From assembly GCF_039822265.1 (NCBI RefSeq), contig NZ_JBAJEX010000010.1, positions 17,854-81,853 of the forward strand: a stretch of DNA of 64,000 nt, written 5' to 3'. The position numbers and the translations under genes are program-made. Below, in pieces: positions 18,065 through 28,825 of this stretch; within the stretch, counting starts at the first letter, position 1, and each line of letters starts with the position of its first letter. Below the pieces are notes generated by a model. It was given only the letters and a program-made list of their open reading frames with translations, had not been told where the DNA came from and searched no databases. Source of the stretch: Thiobacter sp. AK1. GTDB taxonomy: Bacteria > Pseudomonadota > Gammaproteobacteria > Burkholderiales > Thiobacteraceae.

Positions 18065-18105
18065 CACGCGAAACGGTGGGCCCCGCCGCCGCGCGGTGCC
18101 GGTTT

Positions 18106-18134
18106 TTGTTATCTAACCCATTGAACTTTATGAT
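18106..18134 (+). promoter_or_regulatory. Candidate sigma-70 promoter of the tkt operon
   Basis: TTGTTA (18106-18111) and TATGAT (18129-18134) with a 17-bp spacer in an AT-rich patch within otherwise GC-rich DNA. It would give a 5' leader of roughly 200 nt before tkt. The leader contains a perfect 8-bp hairpin (next entry). Confidence 0.45.
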
Positions 18135-18281
18135 TTAATCTCCGGTTGCCAAGCTTCGGCCGGGTGGGGGATAATTTCAGCTTTCGCTTAACAAGACTCC
18201 GCGACCAAGCGGGGCATGGCTGGCGCCCCGGTTTCATTCCAACCCTAACACCCGCCCAGCACGACACGATGCGACGGATGG

Positions 18282-18302
18282 ACCCGGCCGAATTGGCCGG
18301 GT
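18282..18302 (+). promoter_or_regulatory. Leader hairpin before tkt
   Basis: ACCCGGCC-GAATT-GGCCGGGT: a perfect 8-bp stem with a 5-nt loop, 36 nt before the tkt start. There is no T-run, so it is not an intrinsic terminator. It could stabilise the mRNA or be a protein-binding site. Confidence 0.4.
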
Positions 18303-18338
18303 GGAGTAGGTTTCCCAAAAACAGAAGGACGTTCTGAC

Positions 18339-20324
18339 ATGGCAACTCGCAAAGACCTGGCCAACGCGATCCGCATCCTGGCCATCGACGCCGTGGAAAA
18401 GGCCAAATCCGGTCATCCCGGCGCGCCCATGGGCATGGCCGAAATCGCCGAAGTGCTCTGGAACCACCACCTGCGCCACAACCCCAACAATCCCAAGTGG
18501 CCGGACCGCGACCGCTTCGTGCTTTCCAACGGGCATGGCTCCATGCTTCTGTACGCGCTGCTGCATTTGACGGGTTATGACTTGCCCATGGAGGAAATCA
18601 AGCGCTTCCGCCAGCTTCACTCCAAGACGCCGGGCCATCCCGAATACGGTTACACGCCTGGCGTCGAGACCACCACCGGCCCTTTGGGGCAGGGCATTTC
18701 CAACGCGGTGGGGATGGCGCTCGCGGAAAAGATCCTGGCCCAGCAGTTCAACAAGCCTGGCCACGAGATCGTGGACCACTACACCTATGTCTTCCTGGGC
18801 GATGGTTGCATGATGGAGGGCATTTCCCACGAGGCGTGCTCCCTCGCCGGCACCTGGGGGCTCAATAAGCTGATCGCGATCTACGACGACAACGGCATCT
18901 CCATCGACGGCCACGTGGACGGCTGGTTCACCGACGACACGCCGGGCCGGTTCGAGGCCTATGGCTGGAACGTGATCCGCAACGTGGACGGTCATGACCC
19001 GATGGCGGTGGACGCCGCTCTGCGCGCCGCCAAGGAATCAAAAGACAAGCCCACCCTCATTTGCTGCAAGACCATCATCGGCAAGGGCTCACCCAACAAG
19101 GAAGGCACGCACGACGTGCATGGTGCCGCCCTGGGCGAAGACGAGGTGGAAGCCACCCGCAAGAACCTGGGCTGGACTTATCCACCTTTCGAGATTCCCC
19201 AGGATATCTACGAAGGCTGGGATTGCCGCACCAAGGGCCAGGGGCTGGAAAACCTCTGGAATAACAAGTTTGCCGAGTACAAGAAGGCTTATCCCGCCGA
19301 AGCAGCGGAATTCGAGCGGCGCATGAAGGGCGAGTTGCCGGCCAACTGGAAGGAGCATGTGGCGCAGGCGCTGGCCGCCATCAACGAGAAGGGGGAGAAC
19401 GTCGCCACCCGTAAGGCTTCCCAGATCGCCATCAACGCTTTGGCGCCCATACTGCCCGAGTTTGTGGGGGGCTCCGCCGACCTCACCGGCTCCAATCTCA
19501 CCAACTGGTCCGGCTGCCATCACACCCATGGCAAGAAGATTGGCAATTATTTCAGCTACGGCGTGCGTGAGTTCGGTATGGCCGCCATCATGAACGGCAT
19601 GGCGCTGCATGGCGGGGTGCTGCCTTTCGGTGGCACCTTCCTCATGTTCTCCGAATATTCCCGTAACGCCCTGCGCATGGCTGCGCTGATGAAGCAGCGC
19701 GTGATCCACGTGTTCACCCACGATTCGATTGGTCTGGGCGAGGACGGTCCCACCCATCAGCCGGTGGAGCAGACCGCCACCCTGCGCCTGATGCCCAACA
19801 TGGAAGTCTGGCGGCCCTGCGACACCGTGGAGACCATGCAGGCTTGGGTGGCCGCAGTGGAGAAGAGGGACGGTCCTACGAGTCTCATCCTGTCCCGCCA
19901 GAACCTCAAGTTCCAGAAGCGCACGCCGGAGCAGATTGCGGCCATCCGGCGGGGCGGCTACGTGCTCGCCGACGCGGCCCAGCCTAAGGTCGTGCTGATC
20001 GCAACCGGCTCCGAGGTGCAGCTCGCGCTCGATGCCAAGGCGGTGCTGGACGGGCAGGGTATTGCCACGCGCGTGGTGTCCATGCCTTCCACCACCACCT
20101 TCGATCGTCAGGATCAGGCCTACAAGGACAGCGTGCTACCCAAGGGCGTCAAGCGTGTGGCCATCGAGGCCGGCGTGACCGACGGCTGGTACAAGTATGT
20201 GGGTTCGGACGGCGCCATCGTCGGCATGAATCGCTTTGGTGAATCGGCGCCCGCAGCCGACCTGTTCAAGGAGTTCGGTTTCACCGTCGAGAACGTGGTC
20301 AACACCGTCAAGAGCATTCTCTAA
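18339..20324 (+). CDS. tkt: Transketolase
   Basis: 661 residues, typical of bacterial transketolase (CbbT/TktA). Thiamine-diphosphate features are clear: [20 protein letters not shown] at the N-terminus, [17 protein letters not shown], the GDG...N cofactor motif ([15 protein letters not shown]...[11 protein letters not shown]), and the C-terminal part with [19 protein letters not shown]. It moves two-carbon units between sugar phosphates in the Calvin cycle and pentose phosphate pathway. The ribosome binding site AGAAGGA is good. First gene of tkt-gap-pgk-pyk-fba. Confidence 0.98.
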   Translation: MATRKDLANAIRILAIDAVEKAKSGHPGAPMGMAEIAEVLWNHHLRHNPNNPKWPDRDRFVLSNGHGSMLLYALLHLTGYDLPMEEIKRFRQLHSKTPGHPEYGYTPGVETTTGPLGQGISNAVGMALAEKILAQQFNKPGHEIVDHYTYVFLGDGCMMEGISHEACSLAGTWGLNKLIAIYDDNGISIDGHVDGWFTDDTPGRFEAYGWNVIRNVDGHDPMAVDAALRAAKESKDKPTLICCKTIIGKGSPNKEGTHDVHGAALGEDEVEATRKNLGWTYPPFEIPQDIYEGWDCRTKGQGLENLWNNKFAEYKKAYPAEAAEFERRMKGELPANWKEHVAQALAAINEKGENVATRKASQIAINALAPILPEFVGGSADLTGSNLTNWSGCHHTHGKKIGNYFSYGVREFGMAAIMNGMALHGGVLPFGGTFLMFSEYSRNALRMAALMKQRVIHVFTHDSIGLGEDGPTHQPVEQTATLRLMPNMEVWRPCDTVETMQAWVAAVEKRDGPTSLILSRQNLKFQKRTPEQIAAIRRGGYVLADAAQPKVVLIATGSEVQLALDAKAVLDGQGIATRVVSMPSTTTFDRQDQAYKDSVLPKGVKRVAIEAGVTDGWYKYVGSDGAIVGMNRFGESAPAADLFKEFGFTVENVVNTVKSIL

Positions 20325-20419
20325 ACCCGTGGCGAGGGACACACGGGGCCGGTGGTCCCGGTGTCCCGTGTCTTCCTCGTCATCGCAGGATTCTTGTTCT
20401 TTACTTTCAAGGAGAGTAA

Positions 20420-21424
<1,005 letters not shown>

Positions 21425-21570
21425 TTCCGTTGCGAGGGCGTCGATGCAGGCCATAAGGTTTTTCTTGTGGCTTGCATCCGGCAGCCGGGTGCGTCGATTT
21501 TCCTGCGCCGTGAGGCGTAAGGCATGGATGCGATCCATCCCTTACACCTTATCGCAATCAGGAGAGAGTC

Positions 21571-22752
21571 ATGTCCGTCATCAAACTCACCGATCTCGAT
21601 CTCAAAGGCAAGCGCGTGTTTATCCGGGCCGACCTCAACGTGCCGGTCAAGGACGGCAAGGTCACCAGTGATGCGCGCATCGCTGCTTCCATGGCCACCA
21701 TCGAGCATTGTCTCAAGCAGGGCGCGCGGGTGATGGTGACTTCGCACCTGGGGCGCCCCACGGAGGGTGAGTTTTCCGAGGAGAACTCCCTCAAGCCGGT
21801 GGCGGACAACATTTCCCAGCGGATGGGCAAGCCGGTCCGTCTGATCCGAAACTGGGTGGATGGCGGCTTCGATGTCGCCGAAGGCGAGCTGGTGGTGCTG
21901 GAGAACGTGCGCTTCAACAAGGGCGAGAAGAAGAACGACGACGAACTGGCCAAGAAATACGCCGCTCTGTGCGACGTGTTCGTGATGGATGCCTTCGGCA
22001 CCGCCCACCGCGCGGAAGCCTCCACCCACGGCATCGCCAAATATGCGCCGGTGGCCTGCGCGGGCCTACTCTTGATGCAGGAGCTCGCGGCCCTGGAGAA
22101 GGCTTTGGCCAACCCTGCGCGGCCCATGGTGGCCATCGTCGGCGGCTCCAAGGTGTCCACCAAGCTCACGGTGCTGGAATCCCTGTCGGAGAAAGTGGAC
22201 CAGCTGGTGGTGGGCGGTGGCATCGCCAATACCTTCATCAAGGCGGCGGGCTACAACGTGGGCAAGTCCCTGTGCGAGGATGACCTGGTGCCTACCGCCA
22301 AGGCGCTCATGGAGAAAATGTCGGCGCGGGGCGCGCGCATTCCTATCCCGGTGGACGTCGTGGTGGGCAAGAAATTCGACGCCAACGAGCCGGCGGTGCT
22401 GAAAGACGTGCAGGACGTGGCCGATGACGACATGATCTTCGACATCGGCCCCAAGAGCGCCCAGGAGCTAGCCGACATCATCATGGCGGCGGGCACCGTG
22501 GTGTGGAACGGCCCGGTGGGGGTATTCGAGTTCGACCAGTTTGGCGAAGGCACCAAGAAGATCGCCATGGCCATCGCCGAGACCAAAGCCTTCACCCTCG
22601 CCGGCGGCGGCGACACCATCGCCGCCATCCAAAAATATGGCATTTACGACAAGGTGTCCTACATTTCCACCGCCGGCGGGGCGTTCCTGGAATACCTGGA
22701 AGGCAAGACCCTCCCTGCCGTGGCGATTCTGGAAGAAAGGGCAAAAGGCTGA
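21571..22752 (+). CDS. pgk: Phosphoglycerate kinase
   Basis: 393 residues. Substrate-binding N-terminal lobe with [18 protein letters not shown] and [13 protein letters not shown]; the C-terminal nucleotide lobe with [36 protein letters not shown] and [14 protein letters not shown]. It phosphorylates 3-phosphoglycerate with ATP, the first reductive-phase step after RubisCO. RBS GGAGAG before the ATG. The 146-bp gap from gap shows no gene. Confidence 0.98.
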   Translation: MSVIKLTDLDLKGKRVFIRADLNVPVKDGKVTSDARIAASMATIEHCLKQGARVMVTSHLGRPTEGEFSEENSLKPVADNISQRMGKPVRLIRNWVDGGFDVAEGELVVLENVRFNKGEKKNDDELAKKYAALCDVFVMDAFGTAHRAEASTHGIAKYAPVACAGLLLMQELAALEKALANPARPMVAIVGGSKVSTKLTVLESLSEKVDQLVVGGGIANTFIKAAGYNVGKSLCEDDLVPTAKALMEKMSARGARIPIPVDVVVGKKFDANEPAVLKDVQDVADDDMIFDIGPKSAQELADIIMAAGTVVWNGPVGVFEFDQFGEGTKKIAMAIAETKAFTLAGGGDTIAAIQKYGIYDKVSYISTAGGAFLEYLEGKTLPAVAILEERAKG

Positions 22753-22844
22753 GGCTTCGCGGCTAAAGCGCGCGGAGTAAGGTGCAGCGATGCCACCGGT
22801 CCTTGATCGGCCTCACCCCCTTCTCCTTGCCACACGGGAACTCC

Positions 22845-24281
22845 ATGCAACGTAGAACCAAGATCGTCGCCACCATCGGCCCCGCTTCGGACGACCCCAA
22901 GGTCCTCGACAAGATGATCGCCGCCGGGCTGGACGTGGTGCGGCTCAACTTCTCCCATGGCACGGCGGAGGACCACACACGCCGCGCCGACATGATCCGC
23001 TCCCTGGCGCGCGCCCGTGGCAAAACCGTGGGTGTGCTGGCAGACCTGCAAGGGCCCAAGATCCGCATCGGCAAGTTCGAGACCGGTTCCATCACCCTTG
23101 AAAGAGGCGACCGTTTCATCCTGGACGCCAATTGCGCTCTGGGCAACCAGCAGCGCGTGGGCCTGGACTATAAGGCGCTTCCCCGTGACGTGCATCGCGG
23201 CGACACGCTCCTGCTGGATGATGGCCGGATCACCATGTGGGTGGAAGAAGTGCGCGGGGATGAAATCGTCTGCAGCGTGGTGCAAGGCGGGGTGCTGTCC
23301 AACAACAAGGGCATCAATCGCTTGGGCGGTGGCCTGTCGGCGCCGGCACTCACCGACAAGGACCTGGAAGACATCCGCACCGCCGCGGCTTTCAAGACCG
23401 ATTATTTGGCGGTTTCCTTCCCGCGCAGCGGCGCCGACATCGAACGTGCGCGCAGCCTGTTGCGCGAGGCCGGCGGCCGCGGTCAGATCATCGCCAAGAT
23501 CGAGCGGGCCGAAGCCGTGGCCGCGCTCGATGAAATCATCGACGCCGCCGACGCCATCATGGTGGCCCGCGGCGACCTCGGCGTGGAGGTGGGCGATGCC
23601 GCGGTGCCAGGCTTGCAGAAGAAGATGATTCGCCTGGCGCGCCAGAAAAACAAGCTCGCCATCATCGCCACGCAGATGATGGAATCCATGATCGAGAACC
23701 CGATTCCCACGCGGGCAGAGGTATCAGACGTGGCCAATGCGGTGCTGGACGGCACCGATGCGGTGATGCTCTCGGCGGAGACCGCAGCGGGGAAATATCC
23801 GGTGGAAACCATCGCCGCCATGGACCGCATCTGCGCGGAGGCAGAGAAGGAGGTGGATATCTCCTTCATGAGCCAATACAAGCTCAAAAAGCAATTCGAC
23901 CGGGCGGACGAGGCCATCGCCATGTCCGCCATGTTCACCGCCAGCCACATCAAGGTAAAGGCCATCTGCGCCCTGACCCAATCAGGCTCCACCGCATTGT
24001 GGATGTCGCGCATGCATTCCGAGGTGCCGATCTACGCCTTGACACCCGAAGTCGAAACCCGTAGAAAGCTGACCTTGTTTCGCGGCGTCTATCCCGTCAA
24101 CTTCAAGACCACGACGAAAGATCGGGAACAGCTGCTGGTCGAGGCGGAAGACGAACTACGTCGCCGCGGCGCGGTGCGTGACGGCGACCTGATCATCATC
24201 ACCTTCGGCGAGGCCATCGGCAAATCCGGAGGAACCAACACCATGCGCATCGTGCGGGTGGGTGACCACCGGCAGGCGTGA
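22845..24281 (+). CDS. pyk: Pyruvate kinase
   Basis: 478 residues starting MQRRTKIVATIGPASDD, the invariant pyruvate-kinase N-terminus; an in-frame ATG at 22782 would add unrelated residues. Key motifs: NFSHGTAEDH, DLQGPKIRIG, the active-site IAKIERAEAV...IMVARGDLGVEV and ATQMMESMIENPIPTRAEVSDVANAVLDGTD in the barrel. It converts phosphoenolpyruvate to pyruvate, draining fixed carbon toward biosynthesis. Its inclusion between pgk and fba is characteristic of betaproteobacterial Calvin-cycle gene order. Confidence 0.97.
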   Translation: MQRRTKIVATIGPASDDPKVLDKMIAAGLDVVRLNFSHGTAEDHTRRADMIRSLARARGKTVGVLADLQGPKIRIGKFETGSITLERGDRFILDANCALGNQQRVGLDYKALPRDVHRGDTLLLDDGRITMWVEEVRGDEIVCSVVQGGVLSNNKGINRLGGGLSAPALTDKDLEDIRTAAAFKTDYLAVSFPRSGADIERARSLLREAGGRGQIIAKIERAEAVAALDEIIDAADAIMVARGDLGVEVGDAAVPGLQKKMIRLARQKNKLAIIATQMMESMIENPIPTRAEVSDVANAVLDGTDAVMLSAETAAGKYPVETIAAMDRICAEAEKEVDISFMSQYKLKKQFDRADEAIAMSAMFTASHIKVKAICALTQSGSTALWMSRMHSEVPIYALTPEVETRRKLTLFRGVYPVNFKTTTKDREQLLVEAEDELRRRGAVRDGDLIIITFGEAIGKSGGTNTMRIVRVGDHRQA

Positions 24282-24347
24282 GCGGCGAATCCGTCACCAG
24301 CGCCTCGGTTGCCCCAAACGTTTAGTCAAAACCTCAAGGAGAAAGCA

Positions 24348-25412
24348 ATGGCACTGATTACCCTGCGCCAACTGCTGGATCACGCTGCCGAACACGGCTA
24401 TGGCGTGCCGGCGTTCAACGTCAACAACCTGGAACAGATGCGCGCCATCATGGAAGCCGCCCACGAGACCGACAGCCCGGTGATCGTGCAAGCCTCTGCC
24501 GGCGCTCGCAAATATGCTGGCGCGCCCTTCCTGCGCCACTTGATCCTCGCTGCCATCGAGGAATGGCCACACATCCCCGTCTGCATGCACCAGGACCATG
24601 GCACCTCGCCGGCCGTGTGCGTGCGTTCCATTCAGCTGGGCTTTTCGTCCGTGATGATGGACGGCTCTCTGCTAGAAGACGGTAAAACGCCATCCAGCTA
24701 CGAATACAACGTGGAAGTGACACGCAAGGTGGTGGAAATCGCCCACGCCTGCGGCGTGTCCGTGGAAGGCGAGCTGGGCTGCCTCGGCTCCCTGGAAACG
24801 GGTAAGGCCGGTGAGGAAGATGGCATCGGCGCCGAGGGCACGCTGGATCATTCCAAGCTCCTCACCGATCCCAACGAAGCGGCCGACTTCGTCAAAAAAA
24901 CCGGTGTGGATGCCCTGGCCATCGCCATCGGCACCTCCCATGGCGCCTATAAGTTCACACGCCCGCCCACGGGCGACATCCTCGCTATCGATCGCATCAA
25001 GGAAATTCACGCGCGCATACCCAACGTGCACCTGGTGATGCATGGCTCCTCCTCCGTGCCCCAGGAATGGCTCAAGATCATCAACGAATACGGCGGTGAC
25101 ATGGGAGAAACCTACGGCGTGCCGGTGGAGGAAATCGTCGAGGGCATCAAGAACGGCGTGCGCAAGGTCAACATCGATACCGACCTGCGCATGGCTTCTA
25201 CCGGTGCCGTGCGCAAATTCCTGGCCGAGAACAAGAAAGAGTTCGACCCGCGTAAATTCCTCACCGCCGCTACCAAGGCGATGAAAGAAATCTGCAAGGC
25301 CCGTTACGAAGCCTTCGGCACCGCTGGCAATGCCTCCAAGATCAAGGTGCTGTCTCTGGAAGCCATGACCAGCCGCTATGCCAAGGGCGAGCTGGATCCC
25401 AAGGTCAACTGA
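24348..25412 (+). CDS. fba: Class II fructose-bisphosphate aldolase
   Basis: 354 residues, the class IIB length seen for CbbA/Fba enzymes. The start at 24348 follows a strong AAGGAG site; 13 extra in-frame codons upstream are discarded. Zinc and substrate motifs: [49 protein letters not shown]. It condenses dihydroxyacetone phosphate with glyceraldehyde-3-phosphate (and erythrose-4-phosphate) in the cycle. Last gene of the operon, followed 20 bp later by an intrinsic terminator. A second, divergent aldolase is encoded at 53515. Confidence 0.97.
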   Translation: MALITLRQLLDHAAEHGYGVPAFNVNNLEQMRAIMEAAHETDSPVIVQASAGARKYAGAPFLRHLILAAIEEWPHIPVCMHQDHGTSPAVCVRSIQLGFSSVMMDGSLLEDGKTPSSYEYNVEVTRKVVEIAHACGVSVEGELGCLGSLETGKAGEEDGIGAEGTLDHSKLLTDPNEAADFVKKTGVDALAIAIGTSHGAYKFTRPPTGDILAIDRIKEIHARIPNVHLVMHGSSSVPQEWLKIINEYGGDMGETYGVPVEEIVEGIKNGVRKVNIDTDLRMASTGAVRKFLAENKKEFDPRKFLTAATKAMKEICKARYEAFGTAGNASKIKVLSLEAMTSRYAKGELDPKVN

Positions 25413-25432
25413 CGCGGCCGCTCATGGTCACG

Positions 25433-25464
25433 ACAAACGGCCCTTCGGGGCCGTTTGTTTTTTT
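25433..25464 (+). terminator. Rho-independent terminator of the tkt-fba operon
   Basis: An 11-bp perfect stem (ACAAACGGCCC / GGGCCGTTTGT) closed by a TTCG tetraloop and running into seven T residues (25458-25464). UUCG is an especially stable loop. It begins 20 bp after the fba stop. Confidence 0.95.
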
Positions 25465-25551
25465 GGGCGCCGCGGCTCGTCTGTTGCCGCGCCAGCTCAA
25501 GCAGCCGCGCCCGGTGGCTTCATCCGAGCTTCTTTCCCCGACTCTGGCCTG

Positions 25552-25671
25552 TTAGGAGCGCGCGCTGCGCACGGCTTCCATCATGACCACCGGCCCGGTG
25601 GGTGCGCCGGTGGGGGAACCGCCTTCAGGTTCCAGGCTGATGGCAAAGGCAGAAGCCTCTCGGCAGCTGCC
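25552..25671 (-). pseudogene. 3' remnant of an anti-sigma-K factor (RskA-like) gene
   Basis: Reading the minus strand up to the TAA at 25552-25554 gives about 38 residues including FAISLEPEGGSPTGAPTGPV, the highly characteristic C-terminal motif of RskA/anti-sigma-K domains. There is no start or upstream part: the similarity stops at about 25671, exactly where a dispersed repeat (25672-25752) begins. The remaining gene has evidently been lost. No ECF partner lies next to it. Confidence 0.6.
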
Positions 25672-25752
25672 GGGGTCAGGCCTTTACCTTATAGCCTGCT
25701 GCCCACGTCCCCCTGAACTTTCCATTGCGATCCGCCAGACTCTTGTGCCAGC
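25672..25752 (-). repeat. Dispersed ~80-bp repeat, copy 1
   Basis: The reverse complement of this segment aligns with 58239-58318 over its whole length: shared blocks include AGTCTGGCGGAT, GCAATGGAAAG, GGCTATAA and GTAAAGGCCTGACCC. It therefore belongs to a repeat family present in inverse orientation 32 kb away. At both places it abuts a truncated gene. The GGGTCAGGCCTTTAC core recurs in the tandem unit just downstream. It resembles the short palindrome-associated intergenic motifs moved by REP-type transposases; that parentage is a guess. Confidence 0.75.
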
Positions 25753-25770
25753 GTGTCTCTCACCCACACT

Positions 25771-25942
25771 CGTTTGCGCTTAAGGGGTCAGGCCTTTACT
25801 TTACACCTACCCCGCCAAAACCAAACGAGAACGCCGGCGTCCGGGACAACCGCCCGCGTTTGCGCTTAAGGGGTCAGGCCTTTACTTTACACCTACCCCG
25901 CCAAAACCAAACGAGAACGCCGGCGTCCGGGACAACCGCCCG
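25771..25942 (+). repeat. 86-bp tandem duplication
   Basis: Two adjacent copies of an 86-bp unit (25771-25856 and 25857-25942) appear identical by eye. Each starts CGTTTGCGCTTAAGGGGTCA and contains GGGGTCAGGCCTTTACTTTA, the core of the dispersed repeat. The identity implies a recent duplication. The rest of the gap to 26108 holds no gene or structure I can support. Confidence 0.9.
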
Positions 25943-26108
25943 CAGGACTGGCTCAGCCCTCAAGTTCCACAAAACCGCGGAATGCCGACATGGAAGCTGT
26001 GGGCGCGAACTGGCTGCATGATGCCCGGCGTAGGCGTGGGCGATGGGCTGCGCGGTCGTGTCTCGATTCATGTGCAAAAGCGTTTCGATCGGGAAACGTG
26101 TTGAGTGG

Positions 26109-27080
26109 TCATGGCAGCGTTACCTGCTTTCGCCATTCTCCATGGCGGCGCCGACTGGCAGCGCGGCCGACTTGGGGCGCGCGTGGGCTCAGCAGGGTCA
26201 CGTGGCTGCGCAGGAAATCGAGAAAGGTTTGCGCTACAACCGACAGAGGTTTATCCCGCAGGCGCACCACGTACCAGTGGCGGCGGATGGGAAAGCCGAC
26301 TACATCGAGAATGCGCAAGTCTTTCTCGCCGGGTTCAAGACTCAAGGTGCTCTGAGACAGCACGGCCAGGCCCAGCCCGCCGGCCACCGCTTGTTTGATG
26401 GCTTCGTTGCTGCCGAGCTCCATGCGAATGGTGAGGGGCACGCTGTGTTCCTGGAACACTCTTTCCAGGGTGAGTCGGGTGCCGGAGCCGCGTTCCCGCA
26501 CGATGAACGGCTCGCTGCCCAAGGCGGCGAAAGGGATGCGCTTGCGGCGTGCCAGGGGATGATCGGCCGGCGCCAGTACGACCAGCGGATTTTCCATGAA
26601 GGGTTCGCATTCGATGTCCAACCCTTCTGGTGGCACGCCCATGATGTAGAGATCGTCCTGGTTGCGCGCCAGTCGCTCCAGGAGACGGTTTCGGTTGATC
26701 ACTTCCAGTGCCACGTCGATACCGGGATATTGCTTGCAAAAGGGACCCAATAGACGCGGCATGAAGTACTTGGTGGTCGTGACGGCAGCGATGCGTAGCC
26801 GCCCCTGTTTCACGCCTTTCATATCGGCGATAGTCTGCTCGAAACGGCTCCAGGCCTCTAGCCAGCTCGCGCAGGTGGCGTAAAGTTTCTCGCCGGCCTC
26901 GGTGAGAAAGACCTTTTTGCCCACCTGTTCCAAAAGCGGAAGCCCCACCGCTTCCTGCAGCAGGCGGATCTGCTTCGAGACCGTTGGCTGGGTGACGTGC
27001 AGTTCCTCGGCGGCGCGGGAAAAACTCTTGAGCCGCGCCACGGTCTCGAAGGCGCGCAACTGGCGCAGCGTGACATGCAT
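26109..27080 (-). CDS. LysR-type regulator, CbbR-like, divergent from dabB2
   Basis: 323 residues. The N-terminal winged helix-turn-helix (VTLRQLRAFETVARLKSFSR, then AAEELHVTQPTVSKQIRLL) and the effector domain are close to the two other regulators in this window. The start at 27080 is placed at MHVTLRQL; 14 upstream residues are rejected. It is transcribed away from dabB-dabA with 140 bp between, the usual layout for a LysR regulator and its target; the palindrome at 27104-27119 is a likely site. CbbR-type regulators respond to metabolites such as RuBP, NADPH or 2-phosphoglycolate; the ligand here is unknown. Confidence 0.88.
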   Translation of the reverse strand: MHVTLRQLRAFETVARLKSFSRAAEELHVTQPTVSKQIRLLQEAVGLPLLEQVGKKVFLTEAGEKLYATCASWLEAWSRFEQTIADMKGVKQGRLRIAAVTTTKYFMPRLLGPFCKQYPGIDVALEVINRNRLLERLARNQDDLYIMGVPPEGLDIECEPFMENPLVVLAPADHPLARRKRIPFAALGSEPFIVRERGSGTRLTLERVFQEHSVPLTIRMELGSNEAIKQAVAGGLGLAVLSQSTLSLEPGEKDLRILDVVGFPIRRHWYVVRLRDKPLSVVAQTFLDFLRSHVTLLSPRAPQVGRAASRRRHGEWRKQVTLP

Positions 27081-27103
27081 TATCGAATGACCTCGTCCAA
27101 CAT

Positions 27104-27119
27104 ATAGCCGAAAGGCTAT
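27104..27119. promoter_or_regulatory. Palindromic LysR operator candidate between lysR and dabB2
   Basis: ATAGCC-GAAA-GGCTAT is a perfect inverted repeat with a 4-nt centre, including the T-N(n)-A symmetry of LysR-family sites. It lies 24 bp upstream of the lysR start and about 100 bp upstream of dabB2, suited to both autoregulation and activation. Confidence 0.5.
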
Positions 27120-27220
27120 CATAAGAATGAAAACAATTCATTAGTGTCTTTGCCGGCACCCCTCTAGACTCTCGCCAACCGATCCGATCGGGGAAACAAG
27201 GCGATGTCAGGAGGACCTCA

Positions 27221-28825
27221 ATGACCACGCTCGTTCCTGCCTTGGTGCTAATGGCGCCGTCGCTCATTTTTCTCGCTGGCCTGCTTTCGCCCCGGTGGCG
27301 CGATGCCCGACTCGCGGCCCAGCTTGGCGCTGCGGCGGCCTGGGTGGCCTTTGGCTGCGCCGTTATGGTGGCGCTGGGTCACGCGCTCGCTCCAGCCTCG
27401 GTTTGGACGCTGGCGGCGCTTGGGCTGCCCGCTAACATCGGCAGCTTTTCGCTCAGCGTGCAAGTGAACGGAGTCACCGTGATCATGCTGCTTTTGGTGT
27501 CCTTCGTGGGCGCCATCGTATCCCATTACGCCCGCAATTATCTGGACGGGGATGCCCAGCAGGCCCGCTTCCACCGTTGGCTGGCTTATACCCTCGCTTC
27601 GATTCTGACGCTGATCGTCTCGGGCAATCTGCTCATGTTTTCTCTGGCTTGGATTGCCACCAGCCTTGGTCTGCACCAGCTCCTAATGTTCTACCGGGAA
27701 CGGCCGGCGGCGGTGTTGGCGGCGCACAAGAAATTCATCGCCAGCCGCATCGGGGATGTGAGCCTGCTCATCGCCATCGTTTTGATTGGTTCCACTCTGC
27801 ATACGCTGGAGTTTGGCGAGCTTTACGCGCGCATGGCTGCCTGGCAGGGGCCCTTGCCCGCGACGCTGGAAGCGGCTGCGCTGCTCATCGTGTTCAGCGC
27901 GGGGCTCAAGTCGGCGCAATTCCCCTTGCACGGCTGGCTGATCCAGGTGATGGAAGCGCCCACGCCCGTGTCCGCCTTGCTCCACGCGGGTATCGTCAAT
28001 GCCGGCGCGTTTCTCGTCATCCGCATGAGCCCAATCGTGTCCCATTCCGGCACTGCCTTGGCGGTGCTCGCCATCGTTGGCCTCATCACCCTCAGCCTGG
28101 CCTCGCTGGTGATGCTGACGCAAACCAGCATCAAGGTGTCCCTTGCCTGGTCCACCACGGCCCAGATGGGCTTCATGCTGCTGGAGTGCGGCCTTGGTCT
28201 CTACAGCCTGGCGATGTTGCATTTGGTCGCCCACTCCCTTTACAAAGCCCATGCCTTTCTCGCTTCCGGAAGCGGCGTGGACGGTTTTCGCGCGCCAGCG
28301 TTGGCTTGGCCCCAGCATGAATGGCGACCCGGTTGGCTCCTGCTGGCCTTGGTCATGGGGGCCACCGTCACGGCGGCGATGGCCGCGCTCTTCGCAGTGA
28401 GCTGGCAGGCGCAGCCCGCCCTCATGGCCGCGGGTGCGATCGTGGCCATCGCCGTCGCCCAGCTCCAGTTGCAGACGATGACTGCCCTTGGCGTGCCGTC
28501 CATGGGGTATGCGCTGGCCTTGAGCGGCGTGGTCGCGGGGGCGTATTTCCTACTACATGCCCTGTTCGAGCGGATGGTGGGCGGCAGCGTGCTGCCCCTC
28601 GTGCCCGCGGTAACCGCTGTGCAAAGCGCGCTCATCGTCCCGGTGGTCATCGTCTTTCTGCTACTCATGCTGTTCCAGCATGGCCTGACGGCGACCGGTT
28701 CCAGGATGCGCGAAGCGCTCTGGGTGCACCTCTACAACGGTTTGTACATCGACGTATTCGTCACCCGCCTGCTGCAGCGGGTGTGGCCTGCCCCCAACAC
28801 CATTGCCCAGGGAGTTGGAAAATGA
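27221..28825 (+). CDS. dabB2: DabB2-type proton-channel subunit of the inorganic-carbon accumulation complex
   Basis: 534 residues, about 13 membrane helices, related to the NuoL/MrpA (Proton_antipo_M) family: HKKFIASRIGDVSLLI, AQFPLHGWLIQVMEAPTPVS, LLHAGIVNAGAFLVIR. Such proteins couple proton flow to DabA, which hydrates CO2 to bicarbonate in the cytosol (DAB system, Halothiobacillus). It is not part of a respiratory complex I: no nuo genes are present. Its TGA overlaps the dabA2 start (ATGA). An RBS (AGGAGG) precedes the ATG. Call DAB2 is by architecture: two genes, 825-residue DabA, divergent LysR. Confidence 0.88.
   Translation: MTTLVPALVLMAPSLIFLAGLLSPRWRDARLAAQLGAAAAWVAFGCAVMVALGHALAPASVWTLAALGLPANIGSFSLSVQVNGVTVIMLLLVSFVGAIVSHYARNYLDGDAQQARFHRWLAYTLASILTLIVSGNLLMFSLAWIATSLGLHQLLMFYRERPAAVLAAHKKFIASRIGDVSLLIAIVLIGSTLHTLEFGELYARMAAWQGPLPATLEAAALLIVFSAGLKSAQFPLHGWLIQVMEAPTPVSALLHAGIVNAGAFLVIRMSPIVSHSGTALAVLAIVGLITLSLASLVMLTQTSIKVSLAWSTTAQMGFMLLECGLGLYSLAMLHLVAHSLYKAHAFLASGSGVDGFRAPALAWPQHEWRPGWLLLALVMGATVTAAMAALFAVSWQAQPALMAAGAIVAIAVAQLQLQTMTALGVPSMGYALALSGVVAGAYFLLHALFERMVGGSVLPLVPAVTAVQSALIVPVVIVFLLLMLFQHGLTATGSRMREALWVHLYNGLYIDVFVTRLLQRVWPAPNTIAQGVGK

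Noticed and set aside
25771..25942. Possible gene within the 86-bp tandem repeat
   Set aside because: The frames through it simply repeat and lack start context or family resemblance; it is a non-coding duplication.
28321..28821. N-terminal extension of DabA2 to 992 residues
   Set aside because: The extra 167 codons overlap dabB2 out of frame; the ATGA overlap at 28822 and family length give the true start.
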